This document shows, one piece after another, positions 10,701 through 18,084 of a stretch of 64,000 bases of DNA. The stretch is from Ruminococcus sp. AM36-2AA (GTDB lineage: Bacteria; Bacillota; Clostridia; Lachnospirales; Lachnospiraceae). The stretch lies in NCBI RefSeq assembly GCF_003461955.1, contig NZ_QTYB01000001.1:435155-499154 (forward strand), in the 5' to 3' direction. The position numbers were made by a program, and so were the translations under genes. Numbering within the stretch: the stretch's first letter is position 1; every line of letters starts with the position of its first letter. The notes below the pieces were generated by a model. It searched no databases. It worked only from the letters and a program-made list of their open reading frames with translations, and was not told where the DNA came from.

Positions 10701-13700
10701 TCACCATTGGATCCGATGATTGCGATGTGTGTATCTATAGAATAAAGGCATATTCTGCAGCTTTAACAGACTCTGATATATTAGCAAACTATATTGCCGA
10801 CGCAAGAGATTCTGATGAAATGGTTGCTCGTTATGAACGGAACCAGATATATGATGAAAATAATACTCTTACCCCGGATTCTGTAGCAAGAGCATGTCCT
10901 AATGTTAGAGTTATTAAAATTGAAGCTCCGTACTTTACAAATGACAAAAAGGATTTTGTAAAAGGAACTTCTGTAGAATGTATCTATAAGAACGGTGATC
11001 CAAAATTAGATAATTGGAAATTCAATAATGCATATCATGCAGGACAAGGTACTACTTCAAATGAGTATGGATTTGCAGCAAGAAATATGGATTTAATTTG
11101 TTGTGCCGATGGTGTACATCAAATCAATAGCAAAATTCCTCTTGATACAGAATACAAAACAGAACTTATCCTTGGAGATGGAACAAAATATTCTGATGGT
11201 ACTGGTAAAATTACATTAACACGTAACTCTGTGCCTAATAACTGGCTTAATATTAAAACAAATGTAGCTAGTTCTGAAATGTCTAATAATGCTCTTCTGC
11301 AAAAAAGATATAATGATTATCTTCCATACTCTACTCCTGCTTCTCGTAGAGACCCAAAGATTAAAAATAGTATGGAGTTTGTAAATTGTGTTGTTTTCTT
11401 AAGAGAGACTAATGCAGATATATCTACACATAGAGAATTTTCAGATAACGAATGGCATTTTTATAGTCTGGGAAATATTGGAGATTCTAAAAAAGCGGAT
11501 GTGACCAGAGCTTATGATCCAGATGATATGAACGAATTTTGTATTGAAATCTCTGATAACACTCTTCCAAACTCTGCATTCCAGACAGGAGTAATGGATC
11601 CTGATGGAACAATGAAATATCCTATTTCTAAAGAAGAATGGAAAACAGGGAATACTGCATATGATAATCTTTATAATAATTGGGACGGATCATTTGAGTT
11701 TAGATATGATTGTTGTGGAGACACAAAGGATGGATCTGCCATTTCTACCGACGCAGAAAAAGAAAAAATCCGTACAAAGAATCGTCAGATATGGAGAGAT
11801 TTTTATGAATTTGTAATTACTTCTTCAGATGATGATTTCAAAGCACATATTAGTGACTGGATGATTAAAGATGCTCTTTTATATATGTATCTGTTCACTC
11901 TTAGATATACTATGATTGATAATAGAGCTAAGAATATATTCCCACATTGGGCTAAACATTATATTTCTCAAACAGAAGCTTCTACCTTAGGTGAGAAAGC
12001 AAAATATTATATAATAAACGATTCTGCGGCAGCTATAAATAATGGTTATAGATTTGATTTTTGGGATTATGATAATGACACAGGTTTAGGCATTAATAAC
12101 TCAGGAGAGTTAACAATGTCATATGGCAAAGAAGATACTGATTATAAGACAGATGGCGATCCGAATTCAGGGTATATCTTTAATGCAGCTGAAAGTGTAA
12201 TATGGTGTAGAACCAGAAAATTAATGAAATCAGATCTCCGTAAAATGTATCAATCACTTCCACAAAATTGTTTTAGCGCAGAACATCTTATTAATGAATT
12301 TGATGCTTGGCAGAATCAATTCCCAGAAGAACTTTGGAGATTACATTTTGAAAGACTATATTTTAGAACTTATGAAGGAGTTACACTGCCTGGTAAAACA
12401 GAAGTAACAAAAACAGACCGATTCCTTAAAGAAATGATGAACGGTAAGAAAAAATACCAGCGTAGACAATGGGAACGTGATCAGCATTTCTATATGGGAA
12501 GCAAATTTATACATACCGATATTACTTCTGACCAGATTATGTTTAGATGTAACACTCCAAAAGATGCTGTAGTAAAACCGGATTATACATTAAAGATTGT
12601 GCCGTATTCTGACATGTATGTATCGGTATTATATGGCAACTCTTCTGATGTTACTCAGGTACGTGCTAAAGCCGGACAAGAATATGAATTAAAAACTAAT
12701 CTTACAAACATGGATGATACTGCAATTCTTATTTATGGCGCATCCAGAATTCAGGCACTTAATGACTTGTCTGCATGCTACATCCATGATAATGACTTCT
12801 CTAAAGCTTCTAAATTAAAGACTCTTATTATAGGAAACAATACTGAGGGATATCAAAACTCATTCTTAACAAATCTTAATATGGGCAATAATACTTTGCT
12901 CGATACTCTTGATATTCGGAATTGTCCAAATCTTACAGGAACTATTAATTTATCAGCCTGTGAAAATCTTATAAGTCTTTATGCAGATGGAACTATCGTG
13001 ACATCTGTATCATTTGCAAATCATGGAAAGATTACACATGTACATCTTCCGGAGACAATTAATAATCTAACATTCCAGAATCTTAAAAATCTTACAGATT
13101 TTAATATCGCATCATATAAGAATCTCGAAAAATTCATATGTGAGTCGTCCACATTTGACGCATTTAGTGTTGTTAAAGCGGCAATCGATACTCTTAAATC
13201 TGTTAGAATCACAGATATCAATTGGAATCTTGAAAACACAGATTTACTTAAAAAGTTAGCGAAGTTAATTGGCGAAGATGAAAATGGTTCTACTACAGAT
13301 CATTCTGTTCTTACTGGTCAGATTCATGTTCCGGTAATCAGAGCGCAGGAGCTAAAAGAATTTATTGGTACGGAAGAAGAAAGAGGAATTTGGCCAGATC
13401 TTGAAATTACTTATGATTCTATGATTGAACAGTTTACTCTTACTTTTATAAATGATAATGAGGAACATACAGTACTCGAAGTGCAATATGTTGATAAAGG
13501 TGCAGATGGAACAGATCCTGTTACACGAAAAGAAAATCCAATAGCAACTCCTACAAAAGCAAGTACGCAAAAGGAAGACTTTACTTATAAAGGATGGGAT
13601 GGATCACTTGAAAAAGTGTTCTCTAATCGTATTATTACGGCAGTATATACGAGTACAGTCCGCAAATATACAATTAAATATTGCTCAAAAGGTTATGATG

Positions 13701-15130
13701 GACCACTTTATACAGTAAGTGCACCTTATGGTACTATTGCTGAATATAAAGGAGACGTTGAAATTCCTATTTATACGGGTGAAGAGTCTGCGTATAAATT
13801 CTACTTATTTAAAGAATGGGACAATTCAGGATATGTAACCAGAAACAAAACTATCAATGCTATATTCGACACCTGCGAATATCGAGATGGATACTTCAAT
13901 GATAAAGATTTAAATAATCTTTCTGAAGTTGAGCTGTATGCTTTAATGAAGATGGGATTAGACGCATCATTCTTAGATGATAAAGATTATATGAATTTTA
14001 CACTTGGAAATGATTGCAGTTTCGAAGATATTACAGAGCATGTAGTTATTAATACTCCGAAAGAATTTGATGGTACAAATTATGTTGACACAGGACTGAA
14101 ATTATTTGAAAAAGATAAGAGTTTTACATTAGCTCTTGATTATGTATTCTCATCAAATAATTCTAATAATGCTACTCTCGCTCAGTGTTTCCAGGGTGAT
14201 GGTTCAAATGGATTTAAACTATCCTATAATTCAGGAGTGCAACTTAAATGGGGAACCACAAATGCCAATCCGTCATCAACAGACCAAAGAGAAATCATAG
14301 TATTAAGACATATTGCAGGAGAAGAAAAACTGTATCTTTATTCTTCTAATGCTGCAAATAATAATGTTGCCGCTACTACTCTTTCTGCAATTCGAAGCCC
14401 GGAACATGAATATACATTTGTACTTGGATGTGAAAAATCTGATGTTGGTGCTTATTTGAGATATGCAAAAGGCACAGTATATTGGTGTAAAATTTGGGAC
14501 GCAGATCTTGGCGACGAAAAATGCCAAGAACTTGCTGCTTGGGTTCATGAAACAATTCCAATGGAAGTTGCTAAATATGGTGATACTCAGGAATATTATC
14601 TTTCTGATGGATCTTCTAAACAGGCAAACATTACTTTCTTAGCAAAGAATCTTCTTGGTACAAGTAAGGGATACGGGGCAAGAAGTGGTGGATGGGCTAC
14701 ATCTACTATGAATAAATGGCTTAATACCAGACTTCCAAAAGCAATTTCACCATTATGGAAATCTCTTATCAAAGAAGTAAAAGTTAAATCATTCAATGGA
14801 GATAAAGCAAATACAATCACGGAATCCAATTGCAAATTCTACATCCCATCAATTTATGAAGTTGACAACAATTATAATCGCGAACCTTATAATGGAGAGA
14901 CTGATAATACAATCAGTTATATGGTTTCTGATGAAAATCGTAAACGTGCGAAAGTCACTACACCAAATAAATATGAGGCATATTATACAAGAACTCCAAA
15001 TGCGGAACAGTTTGGAACAGATTATGTCAAAACTGTAGCTGATGATGGTAACACACAGAATAGTTTTATTTGGCCGTCAAGTGATGCGGGAGTGCTTCTT
15101 ATGTTCTCTGTTTTTGCAGATAGATTATAA
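7763..15130 (+). CDS. Giant multidomain phage adhesin (2,455 residues)
   Basis: Ribosome site AAGGAG lies just upstream. Visible domains in order: a BppU-like baseplate-binding N-terminus (about 30-190); a long coiled coil (195-480); beta-sandwich Ig-like domains (490-780); a concanavalin/LamG-like domain (790-1000); a large central region with WDYDNDTGLGINN that resembles CotH-kinase-type folds (1030-1660); a short leucine-rich-repeat block (1670-1830); two InlB/Listeria-Bacteroides-type repeats with YKGWDGS and FKEWDNSG (1890-2040); another ConA-like domain (2110-2260); and a C-terminal lectin/DUF6273-like domain (2280-2455) with STMNKWLNTRLP near its start. It is probably a receptor-binding appendage. 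There are no signs of frameshift. CotH-like kinase activity is unproven, since only part of the expected motif set is recognisable. Confidence 0.75.
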   Translation: MSFKDSKEKIITANSAQIASLTADLAESVETNDNYETVDGYDYYPQYSDNKYSTVDNNKNITMDATQINITQESNSQFIPFQIPRYYDGIDLSNMTICIRYADRLNGDIVGEYPVINVIRNDTYIRFGWLIDDKLTQNAGDYIFEIRATGQVPVSDNKLVNYAWSTRPNGKINVLQGININGAIEPSDSGWMTAFEKRIINYTEDAKNAAKQAAASASSVDVDNIANSVINKVTDNFNKTSSLENYYTKSEINDQKSGIDNSLSNINSEINNVKESIQNIDGLANLDVSYNKENQKLSLLYKDSKKEVANAIIDIDSLSKLQVRYTTSDGKGVLSFYQENIEDPITSVELGSIDPSAEWISSHITPISNSINSIQKQQTEDEKKITTLTSSVKEIKRANTNRDNKIKTNEDAILEIRTSVSEIPQLKESVSQATNTVANMKQTVDGNKEAVDTLGTNFDDLKKEVDKLKENPAASEYDVNYEGSTFSWIKDGEVLKTFKIEGGGGQTTTSTLTIERITQADAIFLLGNKAIIEYTWSSVDNVGDSTGIGTAVWKVDNTTVSTSTVGQGKNSIDLTNYLKTGTNSIRLSITDSVGTLSTKTWTITIVDFKLESSFDDTLFYSDEVSFRYIPYGNINKTVHFILDGNELSSVNTSASGRQLSYVLTKQSHGAHSLKVYMTATVNNQDIKSDTIIKDVIWVDPDDRTPIIGCSMQEFTAKQYHATSINYVVYDPDHNPATVKLSVDGNTVSTLSVNRTQQIWSYKASTVGKHDLTISCRKVTKILKATIKKLDIDVEPITANLEFDFNPVGLSNNDVNRLWKDSKHPEVTLTVSDNFDWTNGGYQIDDKGDQYFCVKAGTKATINYNLFGKDPKQTGSEFKIIFKTKNVRDASATFLSCISASDDKPVGLEMNVHEAYIKSSVDNLYFPYSEEDVIEYEFDINALDTKKATTSIIMTYEDGCGGRPMIYDNTHRLHQYTPVPITIGSDDCDVCIYRIKAYSAALTDSDILANYIADARDSDEMVARYERNQIYDENNTLTPDSVARACPNVRVIKIEAPYFTNDKKDFVKGTSVECIYKNGDPKLDNWKFNNAYHAGQGTTSNEYGFAARNMDLICCADGVHQINSKIPLDTEYKTELILGDGTKYSDGTGKITLTRNSVPNNWLNIKTNVASSEMSNNALLQKRYNDYLPYSTPASRRDPKIKNSMEFVNCVVFLRETNADISTHREFSDNEWHFYSLGNIGDSKKADVTRAYDPDDMNEFCIEISDNTLPNSAFQTGVMDPDGTMKYPISKEEWKTGNTAYDNLYNNWDGSFEFRYDCCGDTKDGSAISTDAEKEKIRTKNRQIWRDFYEFVITSSDDDFKAHISDWMIKDALLYMYLFTLRYTMIDNRAKNIFPHWAKHYISQTEASTLGEKAKYYIINDSAAAINNGYRFDFWDYDNDTGLGINNSGELTMSYGKEDTDYKTDGDPNSGYIFNAAESVIWCRTRKLMKSDLRKMYQSLPQNCFSAEHLINEFDAWQNQFPEELWRLHFERLYFRTYEGVTLPGKTEVTKTDRFLKEMMNGKKKYQRRQWERDQHFYMGSKFIHTDITSDQIMFRCNTPKDAVVKPDYTLKIVPYSDMYVSVLYGNSSDVTQVRAKAGQEYELKTNLTNMDDTAILIYGASRIQALNDLSACYIHDNDFSKASKLKTLIIGNNTEGYQNSFLTNLNMGNNTLLDTLDIRNCPNLTGTINLSACENLISLYADGTIVTSVSFANHGKITHVHLPETINNLTFQNLKNLTDFNIASYKNLEKFICESSTFDAFSVVKAAIDTLKSVRITDINWNLENTDLLKKLAKLIGEDENGSTTDHSVLTGQIHVPVIRAQELKEFIGTEEERGIWPDLEITYDSMIEQFTLTFINDNEEHTVLEVQYVDKGADGTDPVTRKENPIATPTKASTQKEDFTYKGWDGSLEKVFSNRIITAVYTSTVRKYTIKYCSKGYDGPLYTVSAPYGTIAEYKGDVEIPIYTGEESAYKFYLFKEWDNSGYVTRNKTINAIFDTCEYRDGYFNDKDLNNLSEVELYALMKMGLDASFLDDKDYMNFTLGNDCSFEDITEHVVINTPKEFDGTNYVDTGLKLFEKDKSFTLALDYVFSSNNSNNATLAQCFQGDGSNGFKLSYNSGVQLKWGTTNANPSSTDQREIIVLRHIAGEEKLYLYSSNAANNNVAATTLSAIRSPEHEYTFVLGCEKSDVGAYLRYAKGTVYWCKIWDADLGDEKCQELAAWVHETIPMEVAKYGDTQEYYLSDGSSKQANITFLAKNLLGTSKGYGARSGGWATSTMNKWLNTRLPKAISPLWKSLIKEVKVKSFNGDKANTITESNCKFYIPSIYEVDNNYNREPYNGETDNTISYMVSDENRKRAKVTTPNKYEAYYTRTPNAEQFGTDYVKTVADDGNTQNSFIWPSSDAGVLLMFSVFADRL

Positions 15131-15135
15131 AATAA

Positions 15136-15160
15136 GGAAGGGATATTTATTATCTCTTCC
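15136..15160 (+). terminator. Hairpin after the giant adhesin gene
   Basis: A 10-bp stem (15136-15145 with 15151-15160, one G-U pair) with a 5-base loop directly follows the stop codon. It is not followed by a T-run, so it could be an RNA-processing or stability element rather than a true terminator. Confidence 0.4.
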
Positions 15161-15184
15161 TACAAATAAAAAAGGTGATGTCAA

Positions 15185-15430
15185 ATGTATTATAAAGTAA
15201 TAAAAGATAATAAGGTGGTTGATGTATTATCTCATATCAGCTATGTTAAGTATCAAAAAAAACATGATATCTTATTATTATGTAATATAAAAGAAGCGCA
15301 AGCTGTATTAAGTTCTGATGGGAAACGTGGTTGGCACATCGAAGGATTATTCAATTTCCCATTAGATAATACAGTTTGCGAAATAAGTGAAATAACCAAA
15401 AAAGAATATGATGATTTAAAAGCGAGGTGA
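15185..15430 (+). CDS. Small phage protein of unknown function
   Basis: 81 residues behind an AAAGGTGATG ribosome site. It starts MYYKVIKDNKVVDVL, a pattern common to short proteins encoded beside tail fibres in Firmicutes phages, and ends in a charged KEYDDLKAR helix. It is probably an XkdX-like or fibre-associated small structural protein, but no family is firmly recognised. The next gene begins 8 bp past its stop. Confidence 0.55.
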   Translation: MYYKVIKDNKVVDVLSHISYVKYQKKHDILLLCNIKEAQAVLSSDGKRGWHIEGLFNFPLDNTVCEISEITKKEYDDLKAR

Positions 15431-15438
15431 CAAACAAA

Positions 15439-16311
15439 ATGGCTCTATTACCAAATTGGTTTTCGGCCTCAACAAAAGCTATTGCTGAAAAGGCTCTTGA
15501 TAGAGGGGTTTTAAAATATCCAGGCATGTGCTATATAGAAGAAACAAAAGAATTAGCCTGGATCACGCAAGACAATCAAATCAAATATATACTCGGAGAT
15601 AACCAAATTACAAATGTTAAATTTGTTGGATCAAATCTCATGTTTTATTCTGGCACTACTCTTCTATTTTCTTATGATATGAGTCTTACTGAAGAGGACC
15701 AGGCGCACATCATCGAAGAAGTTAAAAAGTCTATTGGTCTTGACCAATATATAAAGACTTCAGATATGACAACTCTTTTAGACAATATCATAGGCAATCT
15801 CGAAGACAAGTCAACAGTTGTTGATTATATCAATAGTCTTTCTTACAATAAACTATCTGATAAGCCAATCGAAAATATGATTGGTACATTAAATGCTCCA
15901 GTTTATATTTCATCTCTTGAAGATGGTATATATAAAATAAAAGGCCAATATATTATTGGCGGCTCTAACACTACTGTCAATTCATCCCCAAATGATATCT
16001 TATTCTTCGTTTCTCACGATCCCGAAATTAATAATAAAATAACAGTTACGAAAATTGAAGGAACTTCTATAGTCCTTTACTTTTTAGATTCTGATGGAAC
16101 ATTTCGGACGGACAAATACATTACAGAAGGATGGATTAATGATCAGAATTTTATGAGCGCAGATTCTGTAAAAGAATATGTTAATCAGACAATTACAGAA
16201 ACTGTTGCGGAAATTATTGACCAACAATTAGATATAAAACTTGACAGTGCGTTAGATAAAAAAATCAGTGGTATATCCACTGAGGATCTAAATAATATTT
16301 TTTCAAATTAA
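15439..16311 (+). CDS. Phage appendage / fibre protein
   Basis: About 290 residues. The ATG at 15439 is preferred over an in-frame GTG at 15427, since GAGGTG at 15424-15429 is its ribosome site. The N-terminus (MALLPNWFSASTKA) precedes a short beta domain, then helical segments (residues about 85-140) and a beta-rich middle (ISSLEDGIYKIKGQYIIGG) of the kind seen in fibre head domains. The C-terminal 60 residues are helical and end in a short aspartate/asparagine-rich tail. No enzyme motif is seen. It sits between the giant adhesin and another coiled-coil structural protein, so a fibre or connector role is likely. Confidence 0.55.
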   Translation: MALLPNWFSASTKAIAEKALDRGVLKYPGMCYIEETKELAWITQDNQIKYILGDNQITNVKFVGSNLMFYSGTTLLFSYDMSLTEEDQAHIIEEVKKSIGLDQYIKTSDMTTLLDNIIGNLEDKSTVVDYINSLSYNKLSDKPIENMIGTLNAPVYISSLEDGIYKIKGQYIIGGSNTTVNSSPNDILFFVSHDPEINNKITVTKIEGTSIVLYFLDSDGTFRTDKYITEGWINDQNFMSADSVKEYVNQTITETVAEIIDQQLDIKLDSALDKKISGISTEDLNNIFSN

Positions 16312-16326
16312 AGGAGGAAGCTTATT

Positions 16327-17400
16327 ATGGCTAAATTACAATTCGCTACACTTTCTAATCTTACTGAGTTCCTGTCACTTCACAATGTTCAGATTGATGC
16401 AAAAATTTCTGATGCAGTAAAAAGTTCTATTAAAACTGTATCCCAGTCTTCAGACGGATACACACTGTATTTCTACACAAAAACTGCTCCTGTAACAGTT
16501 GATGATGCTGTATTCACAATTACTCTTCCAAAAGACAAAGCAAAAGCAGACAAGGTAACTGGTGCTGTTAATGGACATCTTGCAGGATTGGATGCAAATG
16601 GAAATCTTGTAGATTCTGGTAAATCAGTGACAGATTTTGATATTGCCGGAGCCGCTGCTACTGCCAAAACAGAAGTAATGGCATATGTTGGTACTATTCC
16701 GACCGGTGCAAAAGCTAAAGATGTAGTTGCATATATCAAAGAAGCTGTACAGGCTGGGACATATGATGATTCCGCATTAAAAGCAAGTGTTTCTCAAAAT
16801 ACAACAGCGATTGAAACACTTAATGGCACAGGCGATGGTTCTGTAAAGAAAGCAGTTGCAGATGCAGTAACTTCTATTATTGCAGGCGCACCAGAAAGCA
16901 GAGACACATTTAAAGAACTTTCAGATTGGATTGATTCTCATGCATCTGATGCGGCAACAATGAATAGTCAAATTAAGACAAACAAAGAAGATATTACAAA
17001 ACTGAAAACATTAATCGGTACTCTCCCGGACACAGCAACATCTAAAGATATTGTAAGCTACATTGCTGAATATGTATCTAAAGCGCTTGCTGATTCTGAT
17101 CTAAGTCAGTATGCAAAAGCAGATGATCTGAAAGCTGCTGTTGGTAGAATTGATGCTCTTGAGAAAAAGATCCCAACACTGGAAACTGCAGATAAAACAA
17201 ATGCCGACAATATTACTGCTGTCTCAGGCAGAGTAACAACTGTTGAAGGTAAAGTCAAAACACTTGAAAACGATATGGCAACCGAAAAACCAAAGATCGC
17301 AGCTAATGCTACTGCTATTAAAGGATTGAAGGATCTTGTCGGAGATGGATACGAAGCAATTCCATCCGAAAAGATTAAAGCTCTTTTCGCAACTGAATAA
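16327..17400 (+). CDS. Ala-rich coiled-coil phage structural protein
   Basis: 357 residues behind AAAGGAGG. It is unusually rich in Ala, Lys and Asp, with long heptad-like helices (DITKLKTLIGTL, RVTTVEGKVKTLENDM) separated by short linkers. Its codon use is visibly less AT-biased than its neighbours, which may mean high expression or a separate origin. Segments such as GHLAGLDANGNLVDSGKSVTD are typical of phage tail-fibre shaft proteins. It is the last gene before the replicon cassette and converges on the Cro/C1 regulator with only 8 bp between the stops. A fibre shaft or tail appendage is the best guess. Confidence 0.6.
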   Translation: MAKLQFATLSNLTEFLSLHNVQIDAKISDAVKSSIKTVSQSSDGYTLYFYTKTAPVTVDDAVFTITLPKDKAKADKVTGAVNGHLAGLDANGNLVDSGKSVTDFDIAGAAATAKTEVMAYVGTIPTGAKAKDVVAYIKEAVQAGTYDDSALKASVSQNTTAIETLNGTGDGSVKKAVADAVTSIIAGAPESRDTFKELSDWIDSHASDAATMNSQIKTNKEDITKLKTLIGTLPDTATSKDIVSYIAEYVSKALADSDLSQYAKADDLKAAVGRIDALEKKIPTLETADKTNADNITAVSGRVTTVEGKVKTLENDMATEKPKIAANATAIKGLKDLVGDGYEAIPSEKIKALFATE

Positions 17401-17408
17401 TTCATCAT

Positions 17409-17612
17409 TTATTCTTTTATTAGCTCAATCACATCTGTTAATTCTAAATTATACGCATTACATATCGCAATAACAGCATTAAGATGAACTGGTTCGTTAT
17501 TCTTCATTTTAAGTAAGGTGTTTCTACTAACACCACTCTTTTTTGATGCCGATAGCATAGATATGTTATTTTTAAAGAAATATAAAAATAATTTTTCATA
17601 AGAAACTCTCAT
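17409..17612 (-). CDS. Small Cro/C1-type (XRE) regulator
   Basis: About 67 residues consisting of a single helix-turn-helix domain (ISMLSASKKSGVSRNTLLKMKNN with recognition helix SRNTLLKM), followed by the usual AVIAICNAYNLELTDVIEL helices. The ATG at 17612 is favoured because GAGGTG lies 7 bp upstream; a TTG one codon earlier is closer. It is the only minus-strand gene in this part of the prophage and faces the tubR promoter across a 200-bp intergenic region. It probably autoregulates and may control the tubR-tubZ-rep transcript. It is too short to be a self-cleaving CI repressor. Confidence 0.75.
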   Translation of the reverse strand: MRVSYEKLFLYFFKNNISMLSASKKSGVSRNTLLKMKNNEPVHLNAVIAICNAYNLELTDVIELIKE

Positions 17613-17648
17613 CAACTATCACCTCACTATTATCACTTCTATTATCTC

Positions 17649-17677
17649 ATTATATCATATTATTCAATTTGAATGTT
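17649..17677 (-). promoter_or_regulatory. Predicted promoter and operator of the XRE gene
   Basis: A TATAAT -10 box (minus strand, 17649-17654) with a weak -35 (17672-17677) at 17-bp spacing. The palindrome ATTCAA-T-TTGAAT (17662-17674) overlaps the spacer and the -35, which suits autorepression by the XRE protein. Confidence 0.5.
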
Positions 17678-17718
17678 GTTGATATTTTGTGCTAACTGCT
17701 CATATATTAAACATATTG

Positions 17719-17747
17719 TTGACATTCTGAGCATGTTCATTTATAAT
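17719..17747 (+). promoter_or_regulatory. Consensus sigma-A promoter of tubR-tubZ-rep
   Basis: TTGACA (17719-17724), exactly 17 bp, TATAAT (17742-17747): both boxes match consensus perfectly. Inside the spacer is the near-palindrome TGAGCATGTTCA (17728-17739), a likely repressor site. Predicted transcription starts near 17754, at the first box of the phased array. A promoter this strong implies that a regulator normally holds it down. Confidence 0.85.
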
Positions 17748-17754
17748 TCAAGTA

Positions 17755-17850
17755 GGAACTCTTACGAAACTATAAGAACTAATGTGAATTTTTAGGAAGA
17801 GGTGAGAAATTTTGAGAACTGATAGGAACTCCAAAGAACTCAGTAGAATT
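17755..17850 (+). repeat. tubC: 10-bp-phased iteron array, candidate tubC centromere and operator
   Basis: Hexamers of the form NGAACT begin at 17755, 17765, 17775, 17785, 17795, 17805, 17815, 17825, 17835 and 17845, that is every 10 bp without exception. Five are exact (A/G)GAACT (17755, 17775, 17815, 17825, 17835); the others keep the GAA core. The array spans the transcript leader, the ribosome site and the first 13 codons of tubR. Type III partition centromeres are iteron arrays bound by TubR near tubRZ, so this is the obvious candidate. One helical turn per repeat would place bound proteins on one face of the DNA. Binding is inferred. Confidence 0.75.
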
Positions 17851-18084
17851 GATTACTTAATTTTATCAACACTATTAAGTAATAATGCTACATCTGCCAT
17901 GGTCGGATTGACTATCAAAGAATTAGAAATCACGGATGTAACCAGAACCACTATCTGGAAGCATATTAAATTTATGATTAATAATGGTTTGATATGTCAA
18001 TCCGGGACTAATGGTAGAGAAAAAATGTATTATATTACTCAAAATGGCATTAAAGTAATCGGAGGAGATCATGATGAAAAATAA
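17812..18084 (+). CDS. tubR: TubR-like winged-helix centromere-binding protein
   Basis: 90 residues from a TTG at 17812 with an AGGAAGAGGTG ribosome site. It contains one winged-helix domain: YLILSTLLSNNATSAM, helix-turn-helix TIKELEITDVTRTTIWKHIKF, then the wing MYYITQNGIKVIG. Length and position directly upstream of tubZ match TubR, the DNA-binding adaptor of type III partition. Its stop overlaps the tubZ start by 14 bp, so the two are translationally coupled. The first 13 codons lie inside the iteron array, so binding would also repress its own transcription. Sequence alone could also describe a general MarR/ArsR-like regulator; identification rests on the tubZ context. Confidence 0.75.
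   Translation: MRTDRNSKELSRIDYLILSTLLSNNATSAMVGLTIKELEITDVTRTTIWKHIKFMINNGLICQSGTNGREKMYYITQNGIKVIGGDHDEK

Noticed and set aside
14985..15130. C-terminus of the giant adhesin as a variable region of a diversity-generating retroelement
   Set aside because: A lectin-like fold is plausible, but no template repeat and no reverse transcriptase exist in the window, and the codons show no adenine-hotspot pattern.
16473..17408. Ala/Ser/Val-rich minus-strand frames opposite the coiled-coil structural gene
   Set aside because: Antisense shadows; no ribosome sites, and the plus-strand gene has a clear start and family-like pattern.
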